Source: Azoarcus sp. CIB
Lineage (GTDB): Bacteria; Pseudomonadota; Gammaproteobacteria; Burkholderiales; Rhodocyclaceae
Length of the DNA stretch: 64,000 nucleotides
Reading direction: 5' to 3'
NCBI RefSeq assembly: GCF_001190925.1
Contig: NZ_CP011072.1
Location: 4,092,001 to 4,156,000 of the forward strand
The position numbers and the translations under genes are program-made. Positions 37,332-46,050 of the stretch are shown in pieces (within the stretch, counting starts at the first letter, position 1; each line of letters starts with the position of its first letter). Under the pieces are notes generated by a model. It had not been told where the DNA came from and ran no database searches. It saw nothing but the letters and a program-made list of their open reading frames with translations.

Positions 37332-38876
37332 TCAGAAGTTCATCGAAATCGTGGCCGTAATCACGTTCTCGATGAAATCGCTCAAGCCTTCCGAGCGCTG
37401 GTAGCGGTAGGTCAATCCACCCGAGGTGTTCGGCCCGAGCTGCTTCGACAGCGCAAGGCTGAACGCTGTCCGTTCGGTCTCGGAACCATCTGTTCCGCTT
37501 CCGGTCGAGCGCGAGCGTGTCAGACTCGCGCTCAGCGACGTTTGCGGCGCGAGCCGGTGATTCAGCGCAACCGTCGCAGAGCGCGTCTTCACGTTGTCCA
37601 GCCGCGCAAAATCGTCCAGCGGGTTCCCCGTCACCGCTGCTCCGAGGCGACTGCGCTCGGACTGCTGTAGCGACAAGGTCAGCACGTTGCGCACCCCGAT
37701 CAGGGACACGCTCCCGGTCAGGTTGCGCGTCACGAAGCGGGCGTTCGACAGGAACATGTCGCGCGGACCGAGATCCGGGTAACCCAGGAGCCGGCGGACC
37801 ACGGCTTCACGCAGCAAAGGATCGGGAATCGCGCGCTCGAGGGCATCGTAAAGCAGACGAAACTCCGGATCCCGGAATACATCGACTCCCAGCAGTTCGA
37901 GCGAGGAGGAGATGTCCCGCGAATACGAAAGGTTCCAGTTCGACAGTGCATGGCGGTGATTGAACTGGAAGTCATAGCCACGACCGAAGAAGCGCTTCTC
38001 CGTCGTACCCGAAATCGTCGTCCGCTCGGTCGGATTCCAGTCGAAACCACCGCCCACGATAGAGCTGCTGTCGCCGGACGCGGTATCGTAATCATTCCGC
38101 TCGTGGCCGACGATTCCGCGCAACCTGAATTGCGGCGTCACCGTCACGAACAGGGTTCCTCGCGCGGTTTCTTCCGACGAACTCCCGGTAGTCCCCGCAC
38201 GCCCCGAGTCGCTTTCCGAACGACTGTACGACACGCCCCAGCCGACACGCCCGAACTGCACCGGATTGGAGACCTGCGCATTCAGATCGGAATCCCGCCG
38301 GTTACCCAGCCCCCCGCCTCCACTCATCCAGCGCGTCATGTAACTGGCCGTGCCGCTCGTTTCCGGCCCCAGCCTGAAGTTCAGCCGAGGTCCGATACCG
38401 AACATCTGCGTTTCGTTGTCGCTCGAGATATCCTGGGAATCGCCCGCGGCGCGCCCGAAAAACGCCGAGCGGTTATGCCGGCTCATCGAAGCGTCCATAT
38501 CGATGAACAGGGTCTTTTCGACCGCTTCGAATTGCCCGTGCCCGTTGAGCACCAGGAAGGTGTCGTTGCGGTCGGATTCGCGCATGTACACGATATTGCG
38601 CAGCATGGCGTTCAGGTTGCCCCGCAAGCGTCCGCTATCGCGCAGCACGGATACCCCGGGCGCCGCCTCGAGGCTCAGGTCGCCGTCCCCGCCTTGCCCA
38701 TCGGCTCCGACGTTGTCCGAGTACGTCATCGTCGCGCTGACGTAGGGCCGAACCAGCAGACTCTGGGCATTCGCAATATCCGGCGCGGATATCGTCGCCA
38801 ACGCCAGTCCGGCGCAAATGGCCTTGAGGAGCGGATTGAGCTCAGGCAACTGCATCCGGGTGCGCGTCGGAGCCAT
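37332..38876 (-). CDS. outer-membrane beta-barrel protein, PEP-CTERM system-associated
   Basis: The product is about 514 residues. A signal peptide (about residues 1-38, ending ISAPDIANAQ) is followed by repeated amphipathic strands with Gly/Ser/Thr turns. The C-terminus ends in ITATISMNF, the terminal-Phe beta-signal of BAM substrates. The family is uncharacterised and found in exosortase polysaccharide loci. A role as outer-membrane export partner is inferred. The start may be 38876 or 38855. Both overlap the tail of the tyrosine kinase gene. Confidence 0.8.
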   Translation of the reverse strand: MAPTRTRMQLPELNPLLKAICAGLALATISAPDIANAQSLLVRPYVSATMTYSDNVGADGQGGDGDLSLEAAPGVSVLRDSGRLRGNLNAMLRNIVYMRESDRNDTFLVLNGHGQFEAVEKTLFIDMDASMSRHNRSAFFGRAAGDSQDISSDNETQMFGIGPRLNFRLGPETSGTASYMTRWMSGGGGLGNRRDSDLNAQVSNPVQFGRVGWGVSYSRSESDSGRAGTTGSSSEETARGTLFVTVTPQFRLRGIVGHERNDYDTASGDSSSIVGGGFDWNPTERTTISGTTEKRFFGRGYDFQFNHRHALSNWNLSYSRDISSSLELLGVDVFRDPEFRLLYDALERAIPDPLLREAVVRRLLGYPDLGPRDMFLSNARFVTRNLTGSVSLIGVRNVLTLSLQQSERSRLGAAVTGNPLDDFARLDNVKTRSATVALNHRLAPQTSLSASLTRSRSTGSGTDGSETERTAFSLALSKQLGPNTSGGLTYRYQRSEGLSDFIENVITATISMNF

Positions 38877-39837
38877 GAGTCCGTCCGTATCCGTAGCCGT
38901 AGCCATATCCATAGCCGTAAATGCCACTTCTTCCCCCCTCCGTCGCCTTGTTCAGGACGAGGAGTTTCACCGGGCAATTCTCGATGGTGGCCAAGGCCTG
39001 CTTCACGGCACCGTGCGTCGTCCGCCCCGATTCGACCACCATCACCACCTGCCCCATGTGCGACGCGAGGACGCGCGCCTCGGTGGTGGACAGCAATGGG
39101 GGTGAATCGAACACGATGATGCGTTCCGCGTATCGGGTCGCAATTTCCTCCAGCATGTGGGTCATCGCATCCGACGCGATCAGTTCCGTCGAACGCTGAT
39201 GCGTCATGCCGGCAGGCAGGATCGACAACTTCTCCACATTCGTGCGCAGCATGACTTCCGCAAGATCGGAAACATCTCCGACGAGCACATCCATGAGTCC
39301 CTTGCGCGGGGGAAGCCCGAAACGCTGCAGGATCGACGGACGGGCGAAATCGGCATCCACGAGCAGCACCGTATTGTCGAGTTCCATCGCGATGCTCATC
39401 GCGAGGTTCATGGCCGTGAACGACTTGCCCTCACCCGGCAATGCGCTCGTCACCATGATCAGGTTGCCGTTCTCGACCGGCGCGGCGCCCCGCCCCTGGG
39501 CATTGCGTATCAGCGGGCGCTTCACGACGCGGTACTCTTCCGCAATCGCGGATTGCGGAAAATCGGGAGTGACCATGCCCATCTGCTTCAGCCGAGCAAG
39601 GTCGAGGACTACCGCATTCGCCGCCCCTGCACCGGCCCCACCGTCGGAATGCGCGCGCGCGGCCTGATGCGCGCTCGCGGCAATCGGCTCCTGCATTACC
39701 GCAGCGCCGGCAGGCTGCACACCAACATCGGACTCCTGCGCCGAACGCTCCTCCGCAAACGCATCCGTTCCGGCAAGATCCTGCTCTGCCCGCTTCAGTT
39801 GGTCCAGCCGCTCGACTGCCTTCTCGATCAGACTCAT
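38842..39837 (-). CDS. exopolysaccharide/PEP-CTERM locus tyrosine autokinase
   Basis: The product is a 331-residue bacterial tyrosine kinase of the Wzc/CpsD type without its own membrane segments. Walker A is SALPGEGKSF (about 131-140), Walker A' VLLVDADFARP (about 157-167) and Walker B IIVFDSPPLL. The C-terminus carries a tyrosine cluster of six YG units, the expected autophosphorylation tail. It works with the chain-length protein encoded just upstream (22 bp gap) to control polymer length and export. Its 3' end overlaps the beta-barrel gene. Confidence 0.92.
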   Translation of the reverse strand: MSLIEKAVERLDQLKRAEQDLAGTDAFAEERSAQESDVGVQPAGAAVMQEPIAASAHQAARAHSDGGAGAGAANAVVLDLARLKQMGMVTPDFPQSAIAEEYRVVKRPLIRNAQGRGAAPVENGNLIMVTSALPGEGKSFTAMNLAMSIAMELDNTVLLVDADFARPSILQRFGLPPRKGLMDVLVGDVSDLAEVMLRTNVEKLSILPAGMTHQRSTELIASDAMTHMLEEIATRYAERIIVFDSPPLLSTTEARVLASHMGQVVMVVESGRTTHGAVKQALATIENCPVKLLVLNKATEGGRSGIYGYGYGYGYGYGRTHGSDAHPDAVA

Positions 39838-39859
39838 GAAACGATCTCCCTGGTGCAGC

Positions 39860-41395
39860 TCACGTCTGCAGCCACTTGAGCAGCACGGTCATCGCCCCGA
39901 CCGCAACAGCGAAACTCGCGACCCCTCCGCCGAACAACATCAACCGGCGCCGATCCGCCCTTTCCTTCGCAGGATCGGGCAAGAGGGAGATCACCCCAAG
40001 CACGGGCAGCCCCGTCACTTCACGCAAGTCACGAGGTTCGGCGAAAGCGGGGCGCAACTGCGCGATCAGGAAGGTGACTGCAACGCCTGCAGCCAAGGCC
40101 AGGAAACCGGCGAGCGGCATCAACAAGAGTCGGTTCGGCGCAGCCGGCGTGCGCGGCAGGGTGGGCGGATCGATCACGCGGAACTCGGTAATCCCGCCCT
40201 GGGCACTCATCTCGACGGACATAGAGGCCGATTCACGCCGCTGCACAAGCGTCTCGTAATTTTGCCGATGAACGTTATAGTCCCGATTCAGCTGGGTCTG
40301 CTCCGCCTCGATCTTCGGCAACAGTTCCTGCTGCGAGCGCAAGTGCGTCAACCTCGAACTCAACTCGGCGAGGCGGGCGCGAAGTGATGCCACCCTGGCG
40401 TCGGCCTCCGAAAGGGCCATCTTCAGTTGCTGAAACACGGGATTGGAACCAGGTGCCGCCCCCTGGCCGCCCCCAGCCTTGAGCATCGATTCGATTTCCT
40501 GCTGCTTTTCGGTTTCAAGCTGCGCGATGACCCGTCGCACGCCGACCACATCCGGATGCTCGTTCGTGTAACGCAGCATCATCTCGTCCAGATTCTTCTT
40601 CAAGAGCGCCAGGCGCGCGTCCACTTCCGGAACCGACACCATCGACGGATCCGACCGCAGCATCGGATCTTCGACCGCGAGTTGACGCTCGAGCGAACTG
40701 CGCGAATTCTCCGCCTCCTTCAGCTCGAGTTCGGCCTCGTTCATGCGATTCGTCAACTCTGCGATCTGCGCTACGTAATCCCTTCCCCCATCTCCAAGCA
40801 GGGCCATGTTCCGCAAGCGGAACTCCTTGAGCCGATTCTCGGCCTCGGTCAGCTTTACCTCATAATTCGCGATCTGCTCGTCGATGAAGCGACGGGCCGA
40901 GCTCGAGTCCTGCTGCTTCCCGACGAGCCCGGACTCGACGAACAGCGACACAAGCGCCTGTACGACCCGGTGTGCGCGCTCCGGCACCTGATCGCGATAG
41001 GCCAGCGTGAAAAGGTTGTCCCGCCCCGTACTGCGAATCTCCAGATCGCTCATCAAGGACGTGATTAACGATTCACGCTCGGTTGGCGTACGCGTCGTGA
41101 TGTCCAGATCGGCCATCGAGATCAGCTTCTCGACATTCGGGCGCGTGATCAGCGTACGGCTAAGGATTGCAACTTGCTGATCGACGTTCGGCTGCACGGC
41201 AAGGCCGGACATCAATGGCCGCAGAACGGACTGCGTATCGACGAAGATCCGGGCCGAAGACTCGAAGCGGTCGGGGATCGAATACACGACAACGCCACCC
41301 ACGACGCCCACCACCCACGTCACGGCGAGCCCCCACCAGCGGAAGCGCCACATTCCGCGCAGGTAGCCGTACAACCGGGTCAGGAGCTCTTCCAT
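39860..41395 (-). CDS. Wzz-type chain-length determinant, XrtA/PEP-CTERM-associated
   Basis: The product is a 511-residue polysaccharide co-polymerase. The first membrane helix (about 19-40, RWWGLAVTWVVGVVGGVVVY) is followed by a large coiled-coil periplasmic domain and a second membrane helix (about 430-455) after the PxxP-type segment VIDPPTLPRTPAAPNR. A C-terminal hydrophobic stretch (about 487-507) may form another helix. The kinase domain is encoded separately by the next gene. A 62 bp gap separates it from the export lipoprotein gene. Confidence 0.92.
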   Translation of the reverse strand: MEELLTRLYGYLRGMWRFRWWGLAVTWVVGVVGGVVVYSIPDRFESSARIFVDTQSVLRPLMSGLAVQPNVDQQVAILSRTLITRPNVEKLISMADLDITTRTPTERESLITSLMSDLEIRSTGRDNLFTLAYRDQVPERAHRVVQALVSLFVESGLVGKQQDSSSARRFIDEQIANYEVKLTEAENRLKEFRLRNMALLGDGGRDYVAQIAELTNRMNEAELELKEAENSRSSLERQLAVEDPMLRSDPSMVSVPEVDARLALLKKNLDEMMLRYTNEHPDVVGVRRVIAQLETEKQQEIESMLKAGGGQGAAPGSNPVFQQLKMALSEADARVASLRARLAELSSRLTHLRSQQELLPKIEAEQTQLNRDYNVHRQNYETLVQRRESASMSVEMSAQGGITEFRVIDPPTLPRTPAAPNRLLLMPLAGFLALAAGVAVTFLIAQLRPAFAEPRDLREVTGLPVLGVISLLPDPAKERADRRRLMLFGGGVASFAVAVGAMTVLLKWLQT

Positions 41396-41457
41396 GAATC
41401 TACCTGTAAGTTCGCGCGACCGGAATCACGTGGATACCGCGGGGAATCGGCAGCAGA

Positions 41458-42090
41458 TCAGAACCAGCTCTGCGGGATGATCAGGACGTCCCCCGGCCGC
41501 ATCTCGACATTGGCGGAAACATCTCCACGTTTCACGAGATCCTTCAGGCGGACGCTGTACTGTTTGTTCCCCTCGGCCGTGCGCAGGATCGTCGCTGCGT
41601 TGCCGTCAGCGAACTCGGTCACTCCCCCGACCTTGATCATCACGTCAAGCAGGGTCATTTTCTGCTGATAGGCGAGCGTCTGCGGCTGTGCAGCTTCACC
41701 CACGACGCGGATCTGCTCGCTGTACGGCCCGATGAAGGACGTCACGATCACGGTGACGACCGGCTCGCGAATGAACTTCGAGAGCGCTTTCTCGATATCG
41801 CGGGCCAGGGTTGACGCATCCTTGCCCAGAGCCGGCAGATCTTCGACCAGCGGCGTCGTGATCTTCCCGTCCGGACGCACCGGAACGGACATCGAAAGCT
41901 CCGGATTCCGCCACACCACGATGTTTATCGCATCGCCCGGCCCGATCACGTAGTTGTATTCGGCTTCCGCGGCACCGGCCGGTGCGGGCGGATAGCTCCA
42001 TGTGGCACAACCGGCCAGCACCCCGACGAGCAGCGACAGCAAGCACAGCTTGCTGATCCGCGCCCCCAACTTCGATGCACCGAAACTCAT
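41458..42090 (-). CDS. polysaccharide export lipoprotein (Wza-like), PEP-CTERM system-associated
   Basis: The 210-residue product has a lipoprotein signal peptide with lipobox LAGC, Cys28 being the lipidated residue. It then has the Poly_export domain (YNYVIGPGDAINIVVWRNPEL) and SLBB-type repeats (IRVVGEAAQPQTLAYQQ). It would form the outer-membrane export channel. The start at 42090 has GGGAGACTT about 8 bp upstream. It is the promoter-proximal gene of the locus running to 20103. Confidence 0.92.
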   Translation of the reverse strand: MSFGASKLGARISKLCLLSLLVGVLAGCATWSYPPAPAGAAEAEYNYVIGPGDAINIVVWRNPELSMSVPVRPDGKITTPLVEDLPALGKDASTLARDIEKALSKFIREPVVTVIVTSFIGPYSEQIRVVGEAAQPQTLAYQQKMTLLDVMIKVGGVTEFADGNAATILRTAEGNKQYSVRLKDLVKRGDVSANVEMRPGDVLIIPQSWF

Positions 42091-42286
42091 GACTGAAGTC
42101 TCCCACGTTCGTCGGCGTCGAATAAGCATAGCGAGCCTTTGCACATGCTAGGTGACTTCGGGTGCGTTTCGACAGGAACAATTACACAACCGCTTACAGC
42201 ACCTCAACTGCCTCGCCGTTAAAGTCCGCACACCTTGGGACAGATAGTTTCCCGCCGCGTATTGACACATCGGAACTTTCACGAAA
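42091..42286. promoter_or_regulatory. divergent intergenic region of the XrtA locus
   Basis: This 196 bp should hold the promoter of the long minus-strand polysaccharide locus and that of the divergent acyltransferase gene. On the plus strand a TTGACA lies at 42262-42267, too close to the ATG at 42287 for that start unless translation begins further down. I found no convincing sigma-54 -12/-24 element on either strand and no terminator. Confidence 0.4.
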
Positions 42287-43051
42287 ATGATGAATAGAGC
42301 CGCCAGCATTCATGAAACGCGCCCGCAAAGCGCACGCATTCCGAGCGGGCCAATGCACGCCCGTCGCGGCCTGCGCGGAGACGTTCTCCACCCGGAGTTC
42401 GCCCTGCGGCGCAATGGCTACCATCTGCGCGTCGTCCCCCCTCACGGCCCCCTCCGCGCGGACGTCGACCGCCTGATTCACCGGATGTACTCGTGGCGAG
42501 GATTGACGCCGTACCAGGGACACGACTCCACGGGGCAACCAATCCAGACCACCTTGGTGGCCTGCAAGGGAGATCGACCGTTCGGAACGCTTACGGTAGG
42601 CATGGACGTCGGCAAGGGACTTCTCGCCGACACCCTCTACCGTTCGGAGATCGACTCAATGCGCCATCGCGGCGGGCAGGTGTGCGAAGTGACGCGGCTC
42701 GCGATGGATCCCGAGCACAGCACCCCGGAAGCGATGGCGGCGATCTTCCACCTCGGCTTCATCATCGCCCGCCTCGTGCATGGCATGACCGACAGCTTCA
42801 TCGAGGTACACCCGCGCCATACGTCCTACTACCGCCGCACACTGGGTTACCGTGTCGCAGGCCCGCACCTCACCTGTCCCCGCGTCGGCGCGCCCGCTAT
42901 CCTCATGCATCTGCCGCTTTCGCATGCAGAGCAGCAAGCCCTGCGCTACGGCGGCAGCGCTCAAGCGCACAGCCGAAACCTGTATCAGCTGTTCCTCTCA
43001 CCGTCGGAACAGCGCACCGTCCTGAACTCGCTGCACCGCCCGCACGCATAA
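42287..43051 (+). CDS. N-acyl amino acid synthase FeeM-like acyltransferase
   Basis: The product is 254 residues and GNAT-like. NGYHLRVVPPHGPLRADVDRL, IHRMYSWRGL, LTVGMDVGKGLLADTLY and EVTRLAMDPEH, with SFIEVHPRHTSYYRRTLGYR near the C-terminus, resemble acyl-ACP-dependent N-acyl amino acid synthases and the related exosortase-linked acyltransferases. It may make an acylated amino acid signal or lipid. The start is uncertain: ATG at 42287, 42290 or 42353. It is divergent from the XrtA locus. A hairpin at 43109-43130 lies between it and the convergent porin gene. Confidence 0.68.
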   Translation: MMNRAASIHETRPQSARIPSGPMHARRGLRGDVLHPEFALRRNGYHLRVVPPHGPLRADVDRLIHRMYSWRGLTPYQGHDSTGQPIQTTLVACKGDRPFGTLTVGMDVGKGLLADTLYRSEIDSMRHRGGQVCEVTRLAMDPEHSTPEAMAAIFHLGFIIARLVHGMTDSFIEVHPRHTSYYRRTLGYRVAGPHLTCPRVGAPAILMHLPLSHAEQQALRYGGSAQAHSRNLYQLFLSPSEQRTVLNSLHRPHA

Positions 43052-43108
43052 CGGCAGCTTGGCCCGGGCTGCGGCATAGCTGCGCCGCGAACGGCACGCG
43101 GAAAATGA

Positions 43109-43130
43109 AACGGGCGCCGAAGCGCCCGTT
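43109..43130 (-). terminator. rho-independent terminator of porin gene 1
   Basis: The hairpin AACGGGCGC-CGAA-GCGCCCGTT has a 9 bp perfect stem and a tetraloop. Read on the minus strand it is followed by a T-rich stretch (TTTCATTTTCC), so it serves the porin gene ending at 43154. No T-run follows on the plus strand. Confidence 0.75.
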
Positions 43131-43153
43131 GCGGTCACACGATCCGGGAAGGA

Positions 43154-44260
43154 TCAGAAGTTGTGACGCAGGCCGACACCGAAGGAGGTGTTGTCCAGGC
43201 CCAGATCCGAGCCCAGGAAGCTGTACGCGCCACCGCCGTCATACGCGCCGCCGTTGTCGATCGACACCTTCTGCTTGTCGTTGTCGATCTTGGTCCATTG
43301 TGCGTAGACCTTGGTGCGCTTCGACAGGTTGTAGTTGTAACCCAGCGTGAGCTGCTTGGCACCCGTGTCGTCCGTGCTGCTCCAGTCGCGCGCGACGCCG
43401 TAGTTCACATGGAACTCATTGGCACCGACCGGCACCATCGCGGCAACACGATAGTGGTTGCGATGGTGGTCGCCGGTCAGACCCGTGATGTCCTGAAGAC
43501 CACCATTCTCCGACTTGTTACGCTCGAACAGGCCGCCGATAACAACAGCCTTGAAGTCATACACGGCAGCCAGCGCCAGCGCACTGTCCTTGCTCTTCCC
43601 TTCGGCGAAGTTGAAGAACTTGTTGGTGCGGGCGTAGCCGAAACCGACGTGCAGCGGGCCATTGTCGTAATTCAAGGTCGCAGAATAGTGCGTCGGGCGG
43701 GCGCTGCGATTGAGAGCGACGGAGTCGGTCGCCCGTTCGTTCAGAGCCGAATACTGAGCCTCGAACACGAACCCGCCGCCAAACGTCGGGCTGGCGTAGG
43801 CAACCGAATTGCGCAGGTAGAAGTCTTCCGGATCGTAGGCCGGCACCCACAGGAACGCATCCGACGACGTACCGGTGTCGTGGTTCGACATGCCCAGATA
43901 GTCGTGCGTCGCGTAGTACAGCGGGCTGGTGATGCGGCCCAGTTTGACCGTACCCAGAGTGTTGCTCTTCAGGCCGACGAAAGTATCGCGACTGGCGAGA
44001 TTGCCGCCGCCGGCATCGGAGTTGAAGCCGCTTTCGATCTGGAACAGGGCCGACATGCCGCCGCCCAGGTCCTCGTTTCCACGGAACCCGATACGGGAAC
44101 TGTTGTTGATCATCTTGGTGACGCTATCCTCACCCTGGACCTTGGTCTGTTCCAGCGAGGTATTCAAACGACCGTAGATGGTCACGTTGGATTGCGCCTG
44201 GGCGGCGCCCGCGACACCGATGGCGGCCAGCGCGATGGCCAGCTTCTTGACGTTCAGCAT
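43154..44260 (-). CDS. general porin, betaproteobacterial type
   Basis: The 368-residue product has a signal peptide (MLNVKKLAIALAAIGVAGAAQA) and a 16-strand-type porin body. It opens with SNVTIYGRLNTSLEQ, carries NNSSRIGFRGNEDLGGGMSALFQIE and closes with FGVGLRHNF, a terminal-Phe beta-signal. It forms an outer-membrane diffusion channel, probably trimeric. The start at 44260 has GGGGAG upstream. A neighbouring porin gene at 44583 is a clear paralogue, with the same strand and similar terminator but only moderate protein similarity. Confidence 0.93.
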   Translation of the reverse strand: MLNVKKLAIALAAIGVAGAAQAQSNVTIYGRLNTSLEQTKVQGEDSVTKMINNSSRIGFRGNEDLGGGMSALFQIESGFNSDAGGGNLASRDTFVGLKSNTLGTVKLGRITSPLYYATHDYLGMSNHDTGTSSDAFLWVPAYDPEDFYLRNSVAYASPTFGGGFVFEAQYSALNERATDSVALNRSARPTHYSATLNYDNGPLHVGFGYARTNKFFNFAEGKSKDSALALAAVYDFKAVVIGGLFERNKSENGGLQDITGLTGDHHRNHYRVAAMVPVGANEFHVNYGVARDWSSTDDTGAKQLTLGYNYNLSKRTKVYAQWTKIDNDKQKVSIDNGGAYDGGGAYSFLGSDLGLDNTSFGVGLRHNF

Positions 44261-44363
44261 TGATTCGACTCCCCACTTGTAATGGATTGATTGTCGGCTT
44301 TCCGCATCAAGGCCGGTCCGGAACCCGGGTAGGGACCCGCAGCCACGGCGGAGGCACCGGGCG

Positions 44364-44369
44364 ATTATA
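44364..44369 (-). promoter_or_regulatory. -10 element of porin gene 1
   Basis: TATAAT on the minus strand, about 104 bp before the start codon. No TTGACA-like -35 sits 16-18 bp away (CTTCCT at the expected place), which suggests activation by a bound regulator. Confidence 0.5.
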
Positions 44370-44419
44370 GGTGTGCGCACAATGGAAGGAAGTGAAAGCA
44401 CATCGGTTCGTCACGCAAC

Positions 44420-44437
44420 TGTCGCATCGTTGCAACA
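44420..44437 (-). promoter_or_regulatory. porin 1 operator-like element
   Basis: Read on the minus strand this is TGTTGCA-ACGA-TGCGACA, a near-perfect inverted repeat with 7 bp arms. A closely related element precedes porin gene 2 (45862-45879). Its centre lies about 62 bp upstream of the -10, a position typical of activator sites. The regulator is unknown. Confidence 0.5.
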
Positions 44438-44533
44438 ACACGAACGCAGCGGACATCGGGCATGCCGGAACACGGCGAAACAGCCCGTTGGCACGAACCG
44501 GCTGCCCGCGCGACCATCGGGCACGTAGACGAA

Positions 44534-44559
44534 AAAACGGGCGCCGAAGCGCCCGTTTT
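44534..44559 (-). terminator. rho-independent terminator of porin gene 2
   Basis: A perfect 11 bp stem (AAAACGGGCGC with GCGCCCGTTTT) closes a CGAA tetraloop. On the minus strand it continues into a T-run, just after the stop of the porin gene at 44583. The stem-loop core is identical to the hairpin after porin gene 1. Confidence 0.85.
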
Positions 44560-44582
44560 GATCAATTCCGAAAGACTCGGAA

Positions 44583-45716
44583 TTAGAAGGTGTGACGCAG
44601 GCCGAGGCCGAAACCCTGCGGATCCTGGCCGGCCGACGAAACGCCGACTTTGCTCAGGTAGAAGTCCGCAGCCGAGCCGCTGTCGTTGTTCAGGCGGGTG
44701 TAGTACGCCTTGACCATCGTGCGCTTGCTCAGAGCGTAGGTGTAGCCCAGGGTCCACTGCGAGAACTCGGTGTTGTCGCAAGCGTCGAAGTCGCATGCGT
44801 CGCCGTCCAGTTCCTGCGAACGAGCGTACTGCAGATACACAGCCTGGTTGCCGCCGAACTTCTGCTCAGCACCGACCATCCACGCGTTGCGCTTGACTTC
44901 GGTGTCGCCAAGGGAGCTCGAAGCTTCATACTTCGCACGATCGTACAGAGCCGACACCGACGTGTTCGACGGGAAGGTGTACTTCGCGGCGATACGGGCG
45001 TCCTTCAGCTTGTCGCTGATGCCAGCCACCGGAACGCCCAGAACCGAGGCCGCAGCCTGGGGATCCTGCGCCACGGCATAACCGGCCGAAACGTACAGCG
45101 GGCCGTTCTCGTAGGCGGCAGCCAGCTGGTACGACTGCGAGTTGATGCCCTCGCCGTCGTTGATATCGGGCGACTTGCGGTTTTCGCCAGCCGAGTAGGC
45201 CAGCTGAGCCGTCAGGCCGCTGAAGTTCGGGGTCGTGTACATCACGGCGTTGTTGATGCGCTCGTCGATACCGGTCTGAGCAACACCACCGATCGTGCCG
45301 TAGGTAGCGGCCTGGAAGCCGATACCGGTAGCGGCCGGGTTGAAGTCAACCTTGGCGCCAGCGGCACGCATGATGGTGGTCAGCTTGCCGAGTTGCACCT
45401 TACCGAAGCCACCTTCGAGCCCGACGAAGGTGTCGCGGCCAGCCAGGGTGCCGCCACCCGCGTCAGCGGAGAAGGAGCTTTCAACCTGGAACAGCGCCTT
45501 CAGGCCATTGCCCAGGTCTTCGGTGCCACGGAAGCCGATCAGCGAGCTGTTCGACGTGACGCGGGTGCGACGATCGACTTCGAACGCATCGCCGCCGCTC
45601 GCCTTAACCGACTCGACGGTCACGTCGACGACGCCGTACACGGTGACGTTGGTCTGCGCGAAAACCGGAGCGGACGCCAGGCCAGCGATGGCCAGGGCGA
45701 TCAGTTTCTTTTGCAT
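44583..45716 (-). CDS. general porin, betaproteobacterial type
   Basis: The 377-residue product has a signal peptide (MQKKLIALAIAGLASAPVFA). The barrel opens with QTNVTVYGVVDVTVE, contains SSLIGFRGTEDLGNGLKALFQVE, and ends FGLGLRHTF. It is an outer-membrane diffusion channel of the same family as the gene at 43154. AGAGGAG lies about 8 bp before the ATG. A conserved Cys pair region (DACDFDACDN) forms part of a predicted loop. An upstream element at 45862-45879 and its own terminator suggest a single-gene transcript. Confidence 0.94.
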   Translation of the reverse strand: MQKKLIALAIAGLASAPVFAQTNVTVYGVVDVTVESVKASGGDAFEVDRRTRVTSNSSLIGFRGTEDLGNGLKALFQVESSFSADAGGGTLAGRDTFVGLEGGFGKVQLGKLTTIMRAAGAKVDFNPAATGIGFQAATYGTIGGVAQTGIDERINNAVMYTTPNFSGLTAQLAYSAGENRKSPDINDGEGINSQSYQLAAAYENGPLYVSAGYAVAQDPQAAASVLGVPVAGISDKLKDARIAAKYTFPSNTSVSALYDRAKYEASSSLGDTEVKRNAWMVGAEQKFGGNQAVYLQYARSQELDGDACDFDACDNTEFSQWTLGYTYALSKRTMVKAYYTRLNNDSGSAADFYLSKVGVSSAGQDPQGFGLGLRHTF

Positions 45717-45861
45717 GTATTTCTCCTCTAATTGAAGCTGAAGCCGCGGTCGTGACCCCGGCCCGACTTACCTCTCAAGCGAGAAGTTGTCACGATTGTG
45801 CGCAACGGGCCGGCTGCGGTGCAAGAATCGTTCGCCCGGAACACCGCAAATGGATAAAAGT

Positions 45862-45879
45862 TGTTGCATGGGTGCAACA
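45862..45879 (-). promoter_or_regulatory. porin 2 operator-like inverted repeat
   Basis: This is a perfect inverted repeat, TGTTGCA-N4-TGCAACA, centred about 155 bp upstream of the porin 2 start codon. It matches the element before porin gene 1 at 15 of 18 positions on the same strand. The bound protein is unknown. Confidence 0.55.
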
Positions 45880-46050
45880 GACGCCAGGCCGTTCAGCCAC
45901 CTGTACTTGCCGGGCCAAGCCCTGCACCGACCTGAAAGCCACGCCTGGCACGGTTTTCGGACGAGAGACCATCCGGCCCGGATGGCTTGCAGCGGGAATT
46001 TCACGTGGACGGCATAGTCGGTCGCGCCGCGCGGGAACTCTTCTCCTCCC

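Larger units (their letters stand above)
44261..44582 (-). promoter_or_regulatory. intergenic region between the two porin genes
   Basis: This 322 bp holds the porin 1 leader with a consensus minus-strand -10 TATAAT at 44364-44369 but no good -35. A near-palindromic element lies at 44420-44437, and the terminator of the upstream porin gene at 44534-44559. I saw no small gene in it. Confidence 0.6.

Noticed and set aside
42091-42286. Sigma-54 promoter for the XrtA locus, which some such loci have.
   Set aside because: No GG-N10-GC pair in the right context was found on the minus strand.
44261-44582. Small gene between the porins.
   Set aside because: Short frames present lack ribosome binding sites and overlap the promoter and terminator signals.
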